Shown piece after piece: positions 52,488 through 63,577 of a stretch of 64,000 nt of DNA. Made by a program: the position numbers and the translations under genes. Source of the DNA: Blasia pusilla (Eukaryota; Marchantiophyta; Marchantiopsida; Blasiales); contig CM114273.1 of assembly GCA_050084515.1 (NCBI GenBank), forward strand, positions 20,894,001-20,958,000. Direction: 5' to 3'. Within the stretch, counting starts at the first letter, position 1. Each line of letters opens with the position of its first letter. The notes beneath the pieces were generated by a model. It saw only the letters and a list, made by a program, of their open reading frames with translations. It was not told the DNA's origin and made no database searches.

Positions 52488-53575
52488 GACGAGGCAGAAG
52501 AATTCATAGAATAGATCAAATGTACACTTCCGAGCTTCCTTCGGATGTAATAAAGGACAAGATTTTTTTCGAACGATGATGGTGTTTGTAAATGTTTGCT
52601 GAATATCTTTTTTGGTCTTGTCGATTGTGATCGTCTATGTACTCCGACAGTTCATATTGCAACCCGTCGGATTGCCACAGGTTGCAACTTTTCACTTTTT
52701 GACCACTGCACCTTTGTAACCACTTCCAAGCAACCTGTCGGATTTCGACATGTTGGTTGCGTGAGTGATCGGACTCTTTCCCTGTTGGTCCAACTTTACA
52801 GGCATTCTGGCGGGCTACTTCACTTTGGCACCTTCCCCTAGTTTCGTCAAACAAGTCTTAGGCTTCCTCTCTTCTCTAAGACGTGTTGGATTCCTAGCTG
52901 AGGACATGATGGTGTCTCCAAGAACGGAGCACATCTTGATACCGGATGGATGTCACCTTGCAGAGCGTACAAGATTTACTACCAAGGAAGGCGGTGGGAC
53001 TCAAATCAAGTTACATGGGACCGTTATGGTGTACCTAGGGGGGTGCCAAGGCTCTCGCCAACATTTTCGATCCCCATCTACAATCGGCCAGAGGAGCCAC
53101 TTGTATCCCAAGACATTCCTTTTGTACAGGAACCTAGGAGAGTTAGGAGTAAATTTGTAGATAACGAGGCTGAAGAAATCATAGACTAGATCAAATGTAT
53201 ATTTCCGAGCTTCCTTCCGATGTAATAAAGGACAAGATTTTTTTCAAACGATAATGGTGTTTGTAAAAGTTTGTTGAATTTTTTTTTTGACTTGTCAATT
53301 GTGTTCGTCTAGCTACTCAAAATGTTTATTTTGCAACCCATCCAATTTCGACGGGTTGCAACTTTTCACTTTTTGACCACAACGACTTTTTAACCATTTC
53401 CAGGCAAGCTGTCGGATTTCGACAGGTTGGTTGCTTGAGTGATCAGACTTTGTCCCTATGAGACCAACTTCTGAGGCATTATGGCGGGCTTCTTCACTTT
53501 TGACTCGTTCCCCTAGTATCGTCAAACCAGTCGTAGGCTTCTTTTCTTCTCTAAGACGTGTTGGATTCCTACTAC
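52488..53575 (+). repeat. Direct duplication of the gene's 3' end (offset ~672 bp)
   Basis: 52,488-52,905 and 53,160-53,575 are similar. Each contains the final codons (DDEAEEFIE or DNEAEEIID), the 3' UTR with TAATAAAGGACAAG (a polyadenylation-signal AATAAA), two palindromes (52,660 and 52,731; 53,334 and 53,405) and a CTTCTCTAAGACGTGTTGG block. The second copy continues into retroelement copy B, and a version of it also ends copy A. Confidence 0.85.
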
Positions 53576-53749
53576 TTGTCGGATTGCCATTTCGGATTCC
53601 CAACCAGTTGGATCTTCTTGGGTGCATGGTGGAATTGAATCACTTCTCAAAATCTTTCCTTTGTTATGGTGAGCTTGCTTGTAAGGGGTGCAAGCCATCT
53701 GATTCTGACGGGTTGCAAGAGTTGCAACCTGTAAGATTCCGACGGATTG
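53334..53749 (+). repeat. Four 25-bp palindromes at the junction with copy B
   Basis: Copies at 53,334-53,358, 53,405-53,429, 53,691-53,715 and 53,725-53,749, matching those in copy A at 9,148-9,563 read in reverse. Confidence 0.85.
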
Positions 53750-53831
53750 GGAGAGGTGCAGCTTCTCGGTTTCTCAAATTTAGGATCTGAATGAAGGGAC
53801 ATCAGTTCCTCTTTACTCAAGACAGCTAACA

Positions 53832-55555
53832 ATCTTTTGGTTCAATTATCATCTCTTGTGTTCACATTTCACAAAGTTGGTCTTCATTTGGACCTTTCAT
53901 TGAGATAAGATTGCTACTTCTGGTCAAATTATTTGCCAATGGTCCTCCAACAAAAATAGCCCTGGGCACAACTTACTGTAGACTGAGACAGGCAATGTGA
54001 AGAAACTTAGGCTCACATGGAGCGTGATGGAAAAATGTTTGTAGTGGTCTTTATGATGTCTACTTGTTTTTCGCCCCCAGGAAAAAGGAGGTTTCTTTAG
54101 GCCCGAATGTGGACCACTACCTACTCTCTTCTAAAGATTTCGTGAATTTGAAAGCAAACAAAAATTTTGAACATGTCAAAAAGTTTTGAAGAGAGGAGGC
54201 GGATTTAGCCCTTTATTTTGAAGAGAGACTCTCCTCTCTTCCTCTCCTCCTCTCCTCTCTTCCTCTCTCCTGCCAGAATACCATCCCCCAAGGAAAAGCG
54301 TGGCTTCAAGTAGGATTCTTTTGAGTCTTTCTGGCATTTTCATGTTAACATGGAGCTATCTTTACTTCCAACCATTGGATGGTGATGAAAATTGGCACAA
54401 GCCTTTCAATTAAATCTCTCCTCAACTTCAAAGGTTCCGATCTACCATGTAGCTCCCCATGCTCATAGCAAAAGTGAAAGACCTTGTTTAGGGTTTACGA
54501 TTTTAAATTCCATTTGTGAGTGGTCATTTATAGTTTTTTCTTTTTCCATGTATACTTGGGGTTAGAATGCCCCTCTAGGAAACGTTTCCTGATTTTTGGA
54601 TCCCTAGTTGAGGGTGTAGCTTGTTGCGCCCCTACTCTCCTTGAACGTCAATCTTTAGTGTTCCGGAAGCGTACGTTGAGTAGGACACGATCTCATTGCC
54701 GATCTGCACCCCAAACATGCACTCTCGTTAGTCAGGTCTGGGCCAACCAGCGTTCCAAACCATCGAGTTCTCAACTCGGCGTCTTATCAAGCTCAAGCTT
54801 CCTTACTTCCTAGTTTCCAAAACATGGCAAGTCCTTCAAGACTTGGAACAAACTTCTTGATTAGTCCAGGAACCTAAAACGGCACTTGCGCGCCTAGCGA
54901 TCCCAAGCTCATTCAATGGACCTTGTGTGAGTTTCAAACCGAGACCCAAGTAATTGAGTCGCGGGATGAAATCCAAGAGGAATTTCTAAAATCGCCTCAA
55001 TAGACTTGGTTCATGTTTTCCAACCCAACCCCAAACTCTCGATCCGTTCCATGCCCTTGAGCCGCCCCGTGGCGCCCAAAGTGGGGTTTGAGTCCCAAGC
55101 ATTCTTGGAGACCTTCCCCCTTACTAGTATATGATACCCACAATTTTGTAGTCTTGAAGAATATATATTTTTATTCAACGAAGACTCTTGTATATTATGA
55201 TTTTGATTATGATTATCTATTATTATGAAGAAGAATAAGTGAATCACCAAGCTCCAAAGACAAGACACAGAGATGAAGATCAAGGATTTGCCTTAGAGGA
55301 GAATCAAAAGTTGTAAAGAAGTATAAAGGATCAAGCGAAGCTTAGCGAAGCTTAACAAAGTCTAACGAAGCTCAACGAAGCTCTATATACGAGTATATAC
55401 CACATACGAACTCTCACCTCAAATACTCCTTGTCTATCCTCTTGAATTGCATCCTAAGCCTATGATGAACGACTCATAGCCATGCACTACCACATACAAA
55501 TTGCAATCAACTGTGGCATCGAATCTCCAAATCCCTGCATTCTTTTATTGCAACA
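53832..55555 (-). other. Noncoding retroelement tail, copy B; no gene seen
   Basis: Counterpart of A 7,530-9,065 joined to A 5,530-5,683. It contains the GAGCTTCGTT array (55,325-55,385 in reverse) and a CT-rich run at 54,230-54,262. Confidence 0.5.
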
Positions 55556-57026
55556 CTAGCATGTTCTAGTTACAATGGCCTTCGGCCCAAGATTCCAATC
55601 GGTACAAGTCATGTCTCTAGCTTCTCCTCGTACTAACCTATGTGTTTCTCTTGCGTCCGCTTGAAGTCTCGCAACAACTCTTGCGCGTGTTCCAAATCTG
55701 CCTCCGCAATCCAAGTCGCCTCCTTCACATGGTAGCCCTTCCATTTAACCAAGTATTCGTACTTCTTAGCCTGACGCCTCGAACGTTAGATGGTCTCCAC
55801 CTCAAACTCCGGCTCTTCATTTATGATCACCGGGTGCGGTCTCACCACCTGTCTCTACTCAAAACGTCCATTATCTTGAAGATATTTCTTCAACAATGAC
55901 ACATGAAAGGTCGGGTGAATCTTGAACTCGCCCGGCAGCCCCAATGTATAAAAATCCTTGAACGGGTTTGCCACAATCACATACGGTCCAGCATACTTGG
56001 CAGACAGCTTCGCAGACAACTCTTTCGGAAGAGTGAGATTCTTCACACTCAACCACACTTGCTCTCCAACTTGGAATCGTAGTTGGCGCCGACTCTTGTT
56101 AGCATGCTTAACATACCTCATTTGAGCCTTTGCAAGACTTTGCCTTGCTTGCTCTTCCCATTCTCGCATTTCTACCAACAAACCTTCTGCCGTCGCTTGT
56201 CGTGTTTGTGCCAATGTAGTACCCTTCGGAAGGGCTAGGTCAAGAGGCCCTTCTGGCTCTCGTCCATTTTCTAGGAGAAACGGAGATTCTCCAATTGCAG
56301 AATGCTTGGTCGAGTTGTAGCAGTACTACACCATGCTTAGCCAGTTGACCCAATCTCGTTGATCAGCACTGACATAATTCCTCAAGTACTGATTCACGAT
56401 TGAGTTTACCTTTTCGTTTGTGGGTGGAAAGCGGTACTGAAACTCAGCTTGGTCTTAAACCTCCTGAACAAGTGCTTCCAGAAAGCACTGGTAAACTTTG
56501 GATCCCGATATGAAACAATGATCCTCGGCAAACCGTGAGCAAGCCACCAGCTATCTAGAAATAGTTGCAACGTCGTATAAGCCATTGCGGAATCCACCGT
56601 CGGCACAAATCTCGCCAACTTGCTAAACCGATCAACAATCACAAGTATAGCGTTGTATTCCTCATATTTCGGAAGACTCGTGATCAAATCCATACTCACA
56701 CTTTGCAAGGGTCCTTTTGGGATCAGCAAGGGATGCAACAAGCCTTGTTTCTTATCATAAGAAACTTTATTCGCTTGGCAGGTCACATAGGTCTTCACAT
56801 ATTGAGCAACATCCTCTTTCATGTTGGGCCAAAAAAACCGCTTAGACAGACCCGCCAGCGTAGATTTCTCTCCTTTATGTCCTGCCAAGGGTCCGTCGTG
56901 ACATTCCGCTAACACTTTGGTTTGCATTCTGCCTTGCCCCACATAGATCCTACTATGCTTGAACCTTAGTAAACCGTGCCTCAAACTTATGTTGGCCATC
57001 TTTTCACCCTGCTTCAACTTCCTCAA
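55556..57026 (-). pseudogene. Chromovirus integrase and chromodomain, copy B
   Basis: ORFs 57,026-56,406 (zinc domain and core), 56,214-55,855 (core end and GPY/F) and 55,744-55,556 (chromodomain end) mirror copy A. B keeps CGA codons at three places where A has TGA, so its C-terminal part is open for 119 codons. It shares with A the loss of the CxxC first Cys, the SYRD substitution and the deletion at the catalytic Glu. The integrase was therefore already defective before the copies separated. Confidence 0.88.
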
Positions 57027-57200
57027 CTCTCCAATCTAACCTCCTAAACCATGCTCCACAACCAAAAAATAAACATGTGCTACTCTTGCCGCCTTTGCAC
57101 TCTCCGCTCAAATGACATCCCAAGAAGTCCATGGGTGCCTATATCTCCTCGTCCCGCCCCCAGCCAATGCCTGTACAAACCCTGTAGGCAATGGTCCAAC

Positions 57201-58531
57201 TCATGGACGTGAAGACATGGATGACACTCGCATCCGTCTCTCCTCAGCCATACCTAGGCTGACTATCCATGTGAGATAATTGAGGTGCATTTCCTGCCCC
57301 AACGCATGTCTTCGGGATGCCTCAGTCATACTTGGCATCGCCGTAGTACCCGTAGCAAACCCCATGGCGCGCTCGCGCTCATATGCTCTAGGCTCCTCTA
57401 ATGCTCGGGTCACCTCATCCCAAATCATGCCTGGCCCTCCCTGACAAAAGGCATGGGATGCTGGGAAGCTCACCAACGTAGGTAAGGCTGCCTCAACTCC
57501 CCCACCCTATTGGCCATCGCCAATGGTGGTCTATCATCTCGCGTCACCACCTGAGATCGACGCCCTGAGCCCAAAATAGCATCCACTGTGAGATGTGGTT
57601 CTCTCTAGACTCCATCGTATGCTTGACTCAGTACCTCTAATGGTATCAGGCTCGTCCATCACAGTCGTGGATAATGGGCATGTGATCCAACTCTCGCTGC
57701 ATCTAGCAACTCAGTAGGTCCCAACCAGGACCTCACCTGATGCACACTCGTCATCACACGTGCACGAGTGTCTCCCAACAACGGCACGTTCTCCAAAATG
57801 TACGCTGAAGAACATGTTTGACTCTCCTGCAAGTGTCATACTACTCGCAGCATCTCCCAAAACATCCCTGACCTCGGATCATGCAATCCAAATCCTCGGC
57901 GAGTTGATGAATGACCCTAACATGGCCATCGAGCAATCATCAAATGAATGGTGCCAACTCTATCCAGATCCTGCGCCCCCACCAAAAAGATGTCGGCGGG
58001 TAGTGTATGCTGATATCCTCGTATTGTAGATATCGGAAATAACTCAAGATACCTTAGGACCAATCTCGCTACGTGATGTAATGATACTCGCCGCGTTGTC
58101 TCATCTCTCTCCACATAAAGGTACTGATGCACCCGTATGCCCGCCTGCAACACTACAGCCAATCCGATGCTAATCCCTCCAAATAGATCTAACACCCTAA
58201 CATCCTCCTCTAGATACTGCCACACAAAGGGTGTGATATCCAGTGGGGTCAACGTCTCCACTCCAAGAGCCCGATCGCCACCTGACTCTAGCTGCACCGG
58301 GATAAAGGCATGATTCCACGACTGCCTCACGAGGTCGTCGACACTTCTCTGTAGCACCGGAGTCGTACCCCACAATAGTGAAGAGGTCTCGCCAACATGG
58401 GAAGAGACACCCGCCATGGCCTGTCTCTCCGTGGGGCTATCCGCTAGTGGGACATCCTCCGCATGTGCGTTCCCCTCCAACAACTCTTCTGGCCAGCTAA
58501 CACTGCATGTGAAAGCTGCCAACGTGGTCAC
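57201..58531 (-). pseudogene. DNMT3-like C5-cytosine methyltransferase, copy B
   Basis: The same motif series as in copy A, but B is open through motifs I to IV in one 204-codon ORF (58,531-57,917). It has DLFGGISIGLAVV, YLYVERDETTR and the ARWPC catalytic loop, ending at the TAG that follows Pro-Cys in both copies. Further blocks lie at 57,890-57,660 (DPRSG, ENV, arginine motif) and 57,476-57,201 (motif X). Upstream about 120 residues have no recognised domain (no PWWP or ADD was seen). DNMT3-type enzymes act de novo on DNA in the nucleus. In a retroelement the target could be the element's own cDNA. Confidence 0.82.
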
Positions 58532-58539
58532 AGACTCAT

Positions 58540-59332
58540 CTCGTGATCGATCACCTCGTCTCGCAAACTACACGGGTAATTGACTCATCCGCCTATCACC
58601 TGACCGCCACCTTGGCCGATATGCAATGGTCTCCTCCCAGAAGTCAAGGATGAATCCTAAGGGATATAACACTGTACTCCCCACCAACATATCGTACGAC
58701 TCAACTGGTGTCGTAATCGTACGTGTGCGCACCATAGCACTATCTTTCGCATGCTCTAGCTAGATTCTAACAACTATCTCCTGTTGAGTCATATACTGCG
58801 TGGGTGACACGCCCCCAACCGAGGTCTATATCTGGAAGGGACAAGTCTCAATATCGGCCTTACGTAACCCCAACGCTAAACATGCCGCCTTCCCTAACAT
58901 CAAGGGTTGCGCTATCGAATCAAGTAGGACGCGCTGCGGGTGGTATACTATCACCATGGGACTAACCAAGCAAAATACTCCACCTCGGTTATCCAGTAAC
59001 ACTACTCCAGGTGTCACCACTGGTTGCTCTATGGTTGGTCAAGCTGGCATATCTACCAACTTCGCCGCCGCCGCATGCCATGAATCTGTGGGGGACGTCC
59101 CAAGCACCGGCTCTGAGGGCAAGTCCACCACCTCCTTAGCTACCTCTGAACAAGAAGCAGTCACCTCTCCACGCTCACATAACGTGGCGGCTAGTCGGAG
59201 CACCTCAGCTGGTCCAACTTCCAACGTCGCCAACTCTATGGCGGAAATTAGCGGAGTCTGACTCACTCTGGTGGCCACCTCCAACACTATGGTCAACATT
59301 GACTCCACTCGAGCTGACATAGGAGTTGTCAC
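58540..59332 (-). pseudogene. Retropepsin-like protease region, copy B
   Basis: Readings 59,332-59,039 and 59,020-58,826, then a continuation, align with the copy A protease region. The active-site strand reads LLDSIAQPLMLGK (Ile for Gly). TAG at 58,826 and at 58,760 replace CAG in copy A. The flap-side motif (SYDMLVGSTVLYPLGF) is present. Confidence 0.55.
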
Positions 59333-59349
59333 TCCAACTCCTCATGATG

Positions 59350-60979
59350 TCGATGTACCTGCCTGAGTTGTAGGCACTGCTGGTCGTCGAGGCACCATCA
59401 ATGGTGTGTGTAGTGCCTTCGACAATGTGAAGGACTGTGGAACCCTGGCCTGCCGCCCATCGGTCCCCTCTGGTGGTCAATCTCAACTCCACCTCTCAAT
59501 GGCTCGGTGCCTCTCGCAGCACCCCGAGTCACTACTGCAGCTGCCTCAACTTGAGCTGCACTACACATAAACCCCATACTAGCGAGATCCTTACTTGGGT
59601 CAGGGTAAGAGCTAGAAGTTGGAGCCACACTAGCTACTCGCGGCTCCGTGCCTTCCCTGAGCTTCATCATGACAGCAATCCTCTGCTCCAACTGATCGAT
59701 GCGTGAGAGAAGTGTCGGCTCTGGTGCTCGTGCTCCATCTCCTCTGGCTGGTGGTGGTCCTCTACCACCACATCCATGAACTACTCCCCAACCTCCTCCA
59801 AGATGACCATCCCTAGGCCCTCGGCCTACCTCTGGATGTGCCTCTCGACGAAGGTCAAAACATCTATCCCTAGTGTGACCATATATGTGGCAATAGTCAC
59901 ACTGGTACTATGGTGGGGCCATCCTCTGTGGCTCTTGAGCAATCAGAGGCGCGCGTGGTCCTCTCCCATGCTATGTGCAGTCTCTCTGCCTATGGGCCCC
60001 TCCACACGTCCAACAAGACAACATCAGTCCCTGTTGGGCAACATATGTAGGTACGGATTGTTGCCTCATAGGCTCACGGTACCCGCCTTGCTCTCTGGGC
60101 ACACTGGCCCGCTCCCGTGGTAGTGGTGCTCGTTGTGACACATGTGGGGTCACCATTGCTCGTGGACCCGTCGACTCTCGAGAAAATCTAGTGGTCACTA
60201 CCTTCTCCTCACTCATGTTAAGCTCAATACGCTCACACAACTCTAAGACCACCTTCAATGTGTGAATCAGCACCGCATCTCGGACTCTCCTCTGTAGTTC
60301 TCGGTCCAAAACCCCGTACCAATACTGGACTGACTGTGCCTTAGTCACTCCATAGGTAGCAATGATCAGCCTCCTCATGCGTGAATGCCTCTTAGAGACT
60401 CTCACCGGATCGTCGCTGAAAATCCCGAAGACTCTTCAGCTTGTCGGTGTGTACGCCCTGGTAGCTCTTCCCCAACTGTCGGAAGAACTCCACTGTGGGA
60501 CTCAAGCTTGGTGGCCCTCTACCACCAGAGGTCTCTACCACATTGGACGTCTCACTGCCCTCCTCTCCATCTAGTCTTTGGGCTGATAGTGTGGGTCTCT
60601 CTCCTCTCACGATCCCATCATATGCCTCGCGACCACTAGTGGACACATACCCTGCAGCCCAATATATCCTCCAGGCATTGATCTCCACTAAATATAGTGA
60701 TAAAAAATCCATGTAGTCATCCATTGGAGGACCCTCCAAGTGTTGGAACAACCCCTTCCATGCCATGAAAGGGTTGAACCGCGTCAGGATCCGTGTCTCT
60801 TGGAAGTCACACCACGTGTTGAACTCTTGGATAAAATCATCTAAGTCGATGGTGCCCACTACACTCGAGAAACGACGTATGCCCCGATGGCCCATGTCGT
60901 CTATCTCTTGCCAAGTGATACTGCCTCCATCTACAATCTCGTCACCAGACCCAGTGTCTAGTGATGACGATCTAGCCAC
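59350..60979 (-). pseudogene. gag: Ty3/gypsy gag with two zinc knuckles, copy B
   Basis: The capsid part is 60,979-60,392 (195 codons), then a frame change into 60,405-59,971, which has a capsid C-terminal region and an Arg-rich linker. It ends in the zinc knuckle CWTCGGAHRQRDC (C-x2-C-x3-H-x4-C, about 60,000). After a stop, a second knuckle CDYCHIYGHTRDRC (classic C-x2-C-x4-H-x4-C) lies at about 59,855-59,895, followed by a Gly/Arg/Pro-rich linker and DQLEQRIAVMMKLREG (59,398-59,691). Zinc knuckles bind element RNA for packaging. This section is missing from copy A. Confidence 0.8.
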
Positions 60980-61794
60980 AAATGGATGTCAAGGTAGCTC
61001 CTCATTGGAAACCCCTCGGTATCTCACTCCACTCTGTGTCACACCACTACTACTGCTCGCACTACCGCGTTCTTCTGAACCCTAGAAGAACGCCATGATG
61101 GCATCCTTGTCTCACCCGCTCAAGCACTCAGACTCACCGAGTCTCCCACAATCCTCACTAGCTTACCGATGCTAATGATAATCCCGTGACGACACACCCA
61201 GCCTCACGCACACTCAACAGTCGGGCTCACCATGAGCCTCCCAACTGACTCACCTAATCTACCGACACTCTCAGGTCATACATGCAACCCCTACTCGACA
61301 ACCGCCATATACCCACCAACATGCTACACATGAAAAGAGTCTACACTCGTCACCATCACTGCACCCACCTAGCACCAACTCCTACCTGATACCTAGCACT
61401 CTCAATCACACACGACAAGTGCGGGAAAAGGGACTCGAATGGGTAACGTGATGATGCCCTCCAACCTATGCACCGTCAACACTCACTCCTCCATGTGGTA
61501 CGGCAACCTCTGCAACATGACACTCTCCTCGAATACACGTCGAACCTCCCGTCAGCAGATGCTGGCTACCCATCGGCATCACCACATGTATCTACCATCA
61601 CCACCACTCTTTCCCAAAATTCCTCCAACACTCGTGAACACTGCTCAAACATTCAAAGTCCCAAAACTCCAAGAAAATGCTCCCTAACCACCTCCTTTCA
61701 CCTAGGAGGTTACGTGGTTGACTACCTACCATGTTAGCTTTACAACCACATCGGGAACCTAACACGTCAGCTCTGCTTCCGAACCTCGTAGCCT
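60980..61794 (-). other. Retroelement 5' leader, copy B
   Basis: Counterpart of positions 1-815. Noncoding; the short ORFs are shadows. Confidence 0.5.
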
Positions 61795-62646
61795 GTCTAC
61801 CATATCTGGCATTCCACCCTTGTATGTCCCAACCTCGTATGTCCAAGGGCCTACCTTGTCCTTGGTTACTGTGTGGCGCTCCGCCCTATGCCTCCGCCCT
61901 CGTTCCTTCCTTCTTCCTTCCCCGGACCCTCTCAACTCGGCCCTCGTACCCGCGTGGCGCCCTAAGCACCTATCCAAATCTCATCTCCTCCCTATGCGCA
62001 GTAAATGTGCGGGGGGATGCGCCTCCAGCCCCCTCCGTGACCTAAACGCAACCTAAACGCCTCTCGCCGCCTCCGCCTCTGGCCTCTAGGAGAATTCTTG
62101 CCTTCCCGACACTCACCGGTTGACGACCCACTCGTGAACACCCACCGTCACAACCTGCGCTACACCTTGCTGCTATCCCCCATGAACCCGCACAAGAAAA
62201 ATCTGAGAAAAATGGACAGCGCTTCCGCGCATAGCCTTCTGAACATAAAAACGTCAAACAGTGTCTCTAGGGGCTCCCGGACCGAGGCAACTCGCTTGTC
62301 TACCTGCAAACAACAAATTCCCTGCCCCCTCGCATCTTTCTCATGTAAAAATAAAGAGTAGTAAAAACGGCACACCCGGCCTAAACCTCCACTCCTCAAT
62401 CTGCATCGACATATTGAGCCTCGTCCACCCTGCGCTATCAAGGAATTCGGACGCTAGCACCCTAGTCCTATCTCACACACATACAAGAGAGGTGCTCCAA
62501 CATCCCAACATGAGAAAGATGGCTAGGAAAGCCATCTTCCTCTCTTATATAGGGTTGGGAAGAGCCAAAAGGCTCTTCCCTAAAAATAGCTATCCCTTTG
62601 GTAACCTGCGTGCACAGGTTACCAGGGATGGGTGACCTAGTCAACA
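61795..62646 (-). repeat. 5' LTR of the DNMT-bearing element (partial boundaries)
   Basis: Read on the minus strand, the segment begins TGTTGACTAGGTCACCC at 62,646 and contains a clear TATA box and hairpins. The inner end is not fixed and may lie below 61,794. No second LTR of this type is complete in the window, so this call rests on promoter structure and position upstream of gag. Confidence 0.5.
62516..62623 (-). promoter_or_regulatory. TATA box flanked by three perfect stem-loops
   Basis: CTTATATA on the plus strand at 62,544-62,551 is TATATAAG on the minus strand. Upstream of it (in the element's direction) are hairpins at 62,600-62,623 (arms GGTAACCTG / CAGGTTACC) and 62,557-62,580 (arms GGGAAGAGCC / GGCTCTTCCC, loop AAAA). 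Downstream, near the expected transcript start, is one at 62,516-62,538 (arms AAGATGGCT / AGCCATCTT). Confidence 0.75.
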
Positions 62647-62789
62647 AGTCATCCAACTGTGAAAGACCTCAACAGAAAAGTTCTGAGAAACGACGTTCCT
62701 CACACAATGGACCTATCCTCAACCTCATCCGACACCGTGGAACAAAGTTACACTCAAGATAATCCGCTGGCTCCTATGCCCCATCCACG
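62647..62789. other. Spacer between LTR and integrase fragment
   Basis: No gene seen. The junction may be the insertion point of copy B next to an older element. Confidence 0.35.
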
Positions 62790-63577
62790 ATAGATTTCGG
62801 CCTATCGGCTACTCAGATATGACAGGAGCGAGTTGTGTAGACGGTGAAGAGAGGACTACGCAAGTATGGCTTGCAAAGAGGTCACCTAGGAGATTGGAAC
62901 CTTTAGTTTCCGTGATTGGCGATGGGATACATATTTAGCAAGCAGGCATTCTTAGCGTCTTTCTCACCGTACTTGTTGCTTTATGGCCGAGAGCCAGATT
63001 TACCTGCGGCCATTCGTTCAGATGTTGGTGAGGTGTTGAACCTTGATGATCCTGATGTATGGATACAAACATGTTCTCAGAGGGCTGAGTTTTTTTGGAG
63101 AATAATGCCCATGGCGTTTGAGAACTTGGCAATTGCGCAACATCGGATACGTTGAGGTATGCGACTATTCAGGGAGGTGGTTATAGACCTACTATCCGGA
63201 GGTTTCATCAAGGAGACTATATCTACTTGCAGCAGACGGCACCCATGACGTTGGATATGACTGCAGGGCACACCATCTTGAGAGTGTGTGAGGTTTGACC
63301 ATCCGGTGTTCTCTTATTGGAGGGACGCGATGGTATGGTTTGGAAGGACCATGTGCGTAATTGTGTGACATGTCATCTTCCGAACATTGAAGATACAGTT
63401 GATCCGAGCTTAGCAATAGTTCTTGCAAGCTTTCGGTGTATGTTGTGTGGTTCTGCCTATGGTGCAGCCACTATGCTAGTTCGTGATGGATGTTGGAGAG
63501 GATGGCATATGGCATGTTTGATGCCACCTCTCACTAGGGTTCCTCAAGGACGATGGATGTGTCCCAGATGTACATAG
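62790..63577 (+). pseudogene. Ty3/gypsy integrase C-terminal part fused to a PHD finger
   Basis: The reading enters the integrase core at ISAYR, just before the catalytic-Glu helix (QERVV, TVKRGLRKYGLQRGHLGDW). It continues through SPYLLLYGREPDLPAAI and a GDY-type C-terminal barrel with frameshifts near 63,155 and 63,290. The last ORF ends with a PHD finger: FRCMLCGSAYGAATMLV, then RDGC, GWHMAC, and RWMCPRC before the stop at 63,575. The zinc ligands follow C4HC3 order, but the third Cys position reads Arg (RDGC). PHD fingers read histone H3 tails, so this would play the role of a chromodomain. Its lineage differs from the chromodomain integrase in copies A and B. Confidence 0.75.

Larger units (their letters stand above)
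48610..53189 (+). pseudogene. Split gene with C-terminal amino-methyltransferase-like domain
   Basis: Apparent exons: 48,610-48,786 (donor GTAAGA), 48,884-49,266 (acceptor TGTGACAG, donor GTAAGT), 49,952-50,348, 50,473-51,156, 51,274 to about 51,580, 52,094-52,474, and a final coding piece at about 52,950-53,189. The N-terminal 500 residues are charged and helical with no known domain. From 51,274 the reading contains VDLLIADLPSG (position of motif IV, normally DPPY/W), SDRGYLLVLNGGSED and WVIKNEYP. After an intron come PGDLVFDLVGLSGAS (position of motif I) and NILCLEGRQELFDL. Motif IV before motif I is the beta-class order of N6-adenine/N4-cytosine methyltransferases. The catalytic tetrapeptide and glycine motif are degenerate. 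Stops at 48,893, 48,999, 49,020 and 49,983, and frame changes near 50,340 and 51,150-51,270, suggest a pseudogene or missed introns. Confidence 0.5.
53275..62646 (-). mobile_element. Copy B of the composite Ty3/gypsy segment, inverted relative to A
   Basis: Minus-strand counterpart of copy A. It retains the 5' LTR promoter (to 62,646) and the gag nucleocapsid region, but lacks about 1.84 kb corresponding to A 5,684-7,525 (most of the candidate 3' LTR). It shares with A the junction of methyltransferase to chromovirus integrase and the palindrome-bearing tail, so these joins predate the duplication. Small target duplications at the two ends were not found. Confidence 0.85.

Noticed and set aside
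58800-59261. 153-codon plus-strand ORF across protease region of copy B (mirror at 1,823)
   Set aside because: Antisense shadow of the retroelement polyprotein; no domain.
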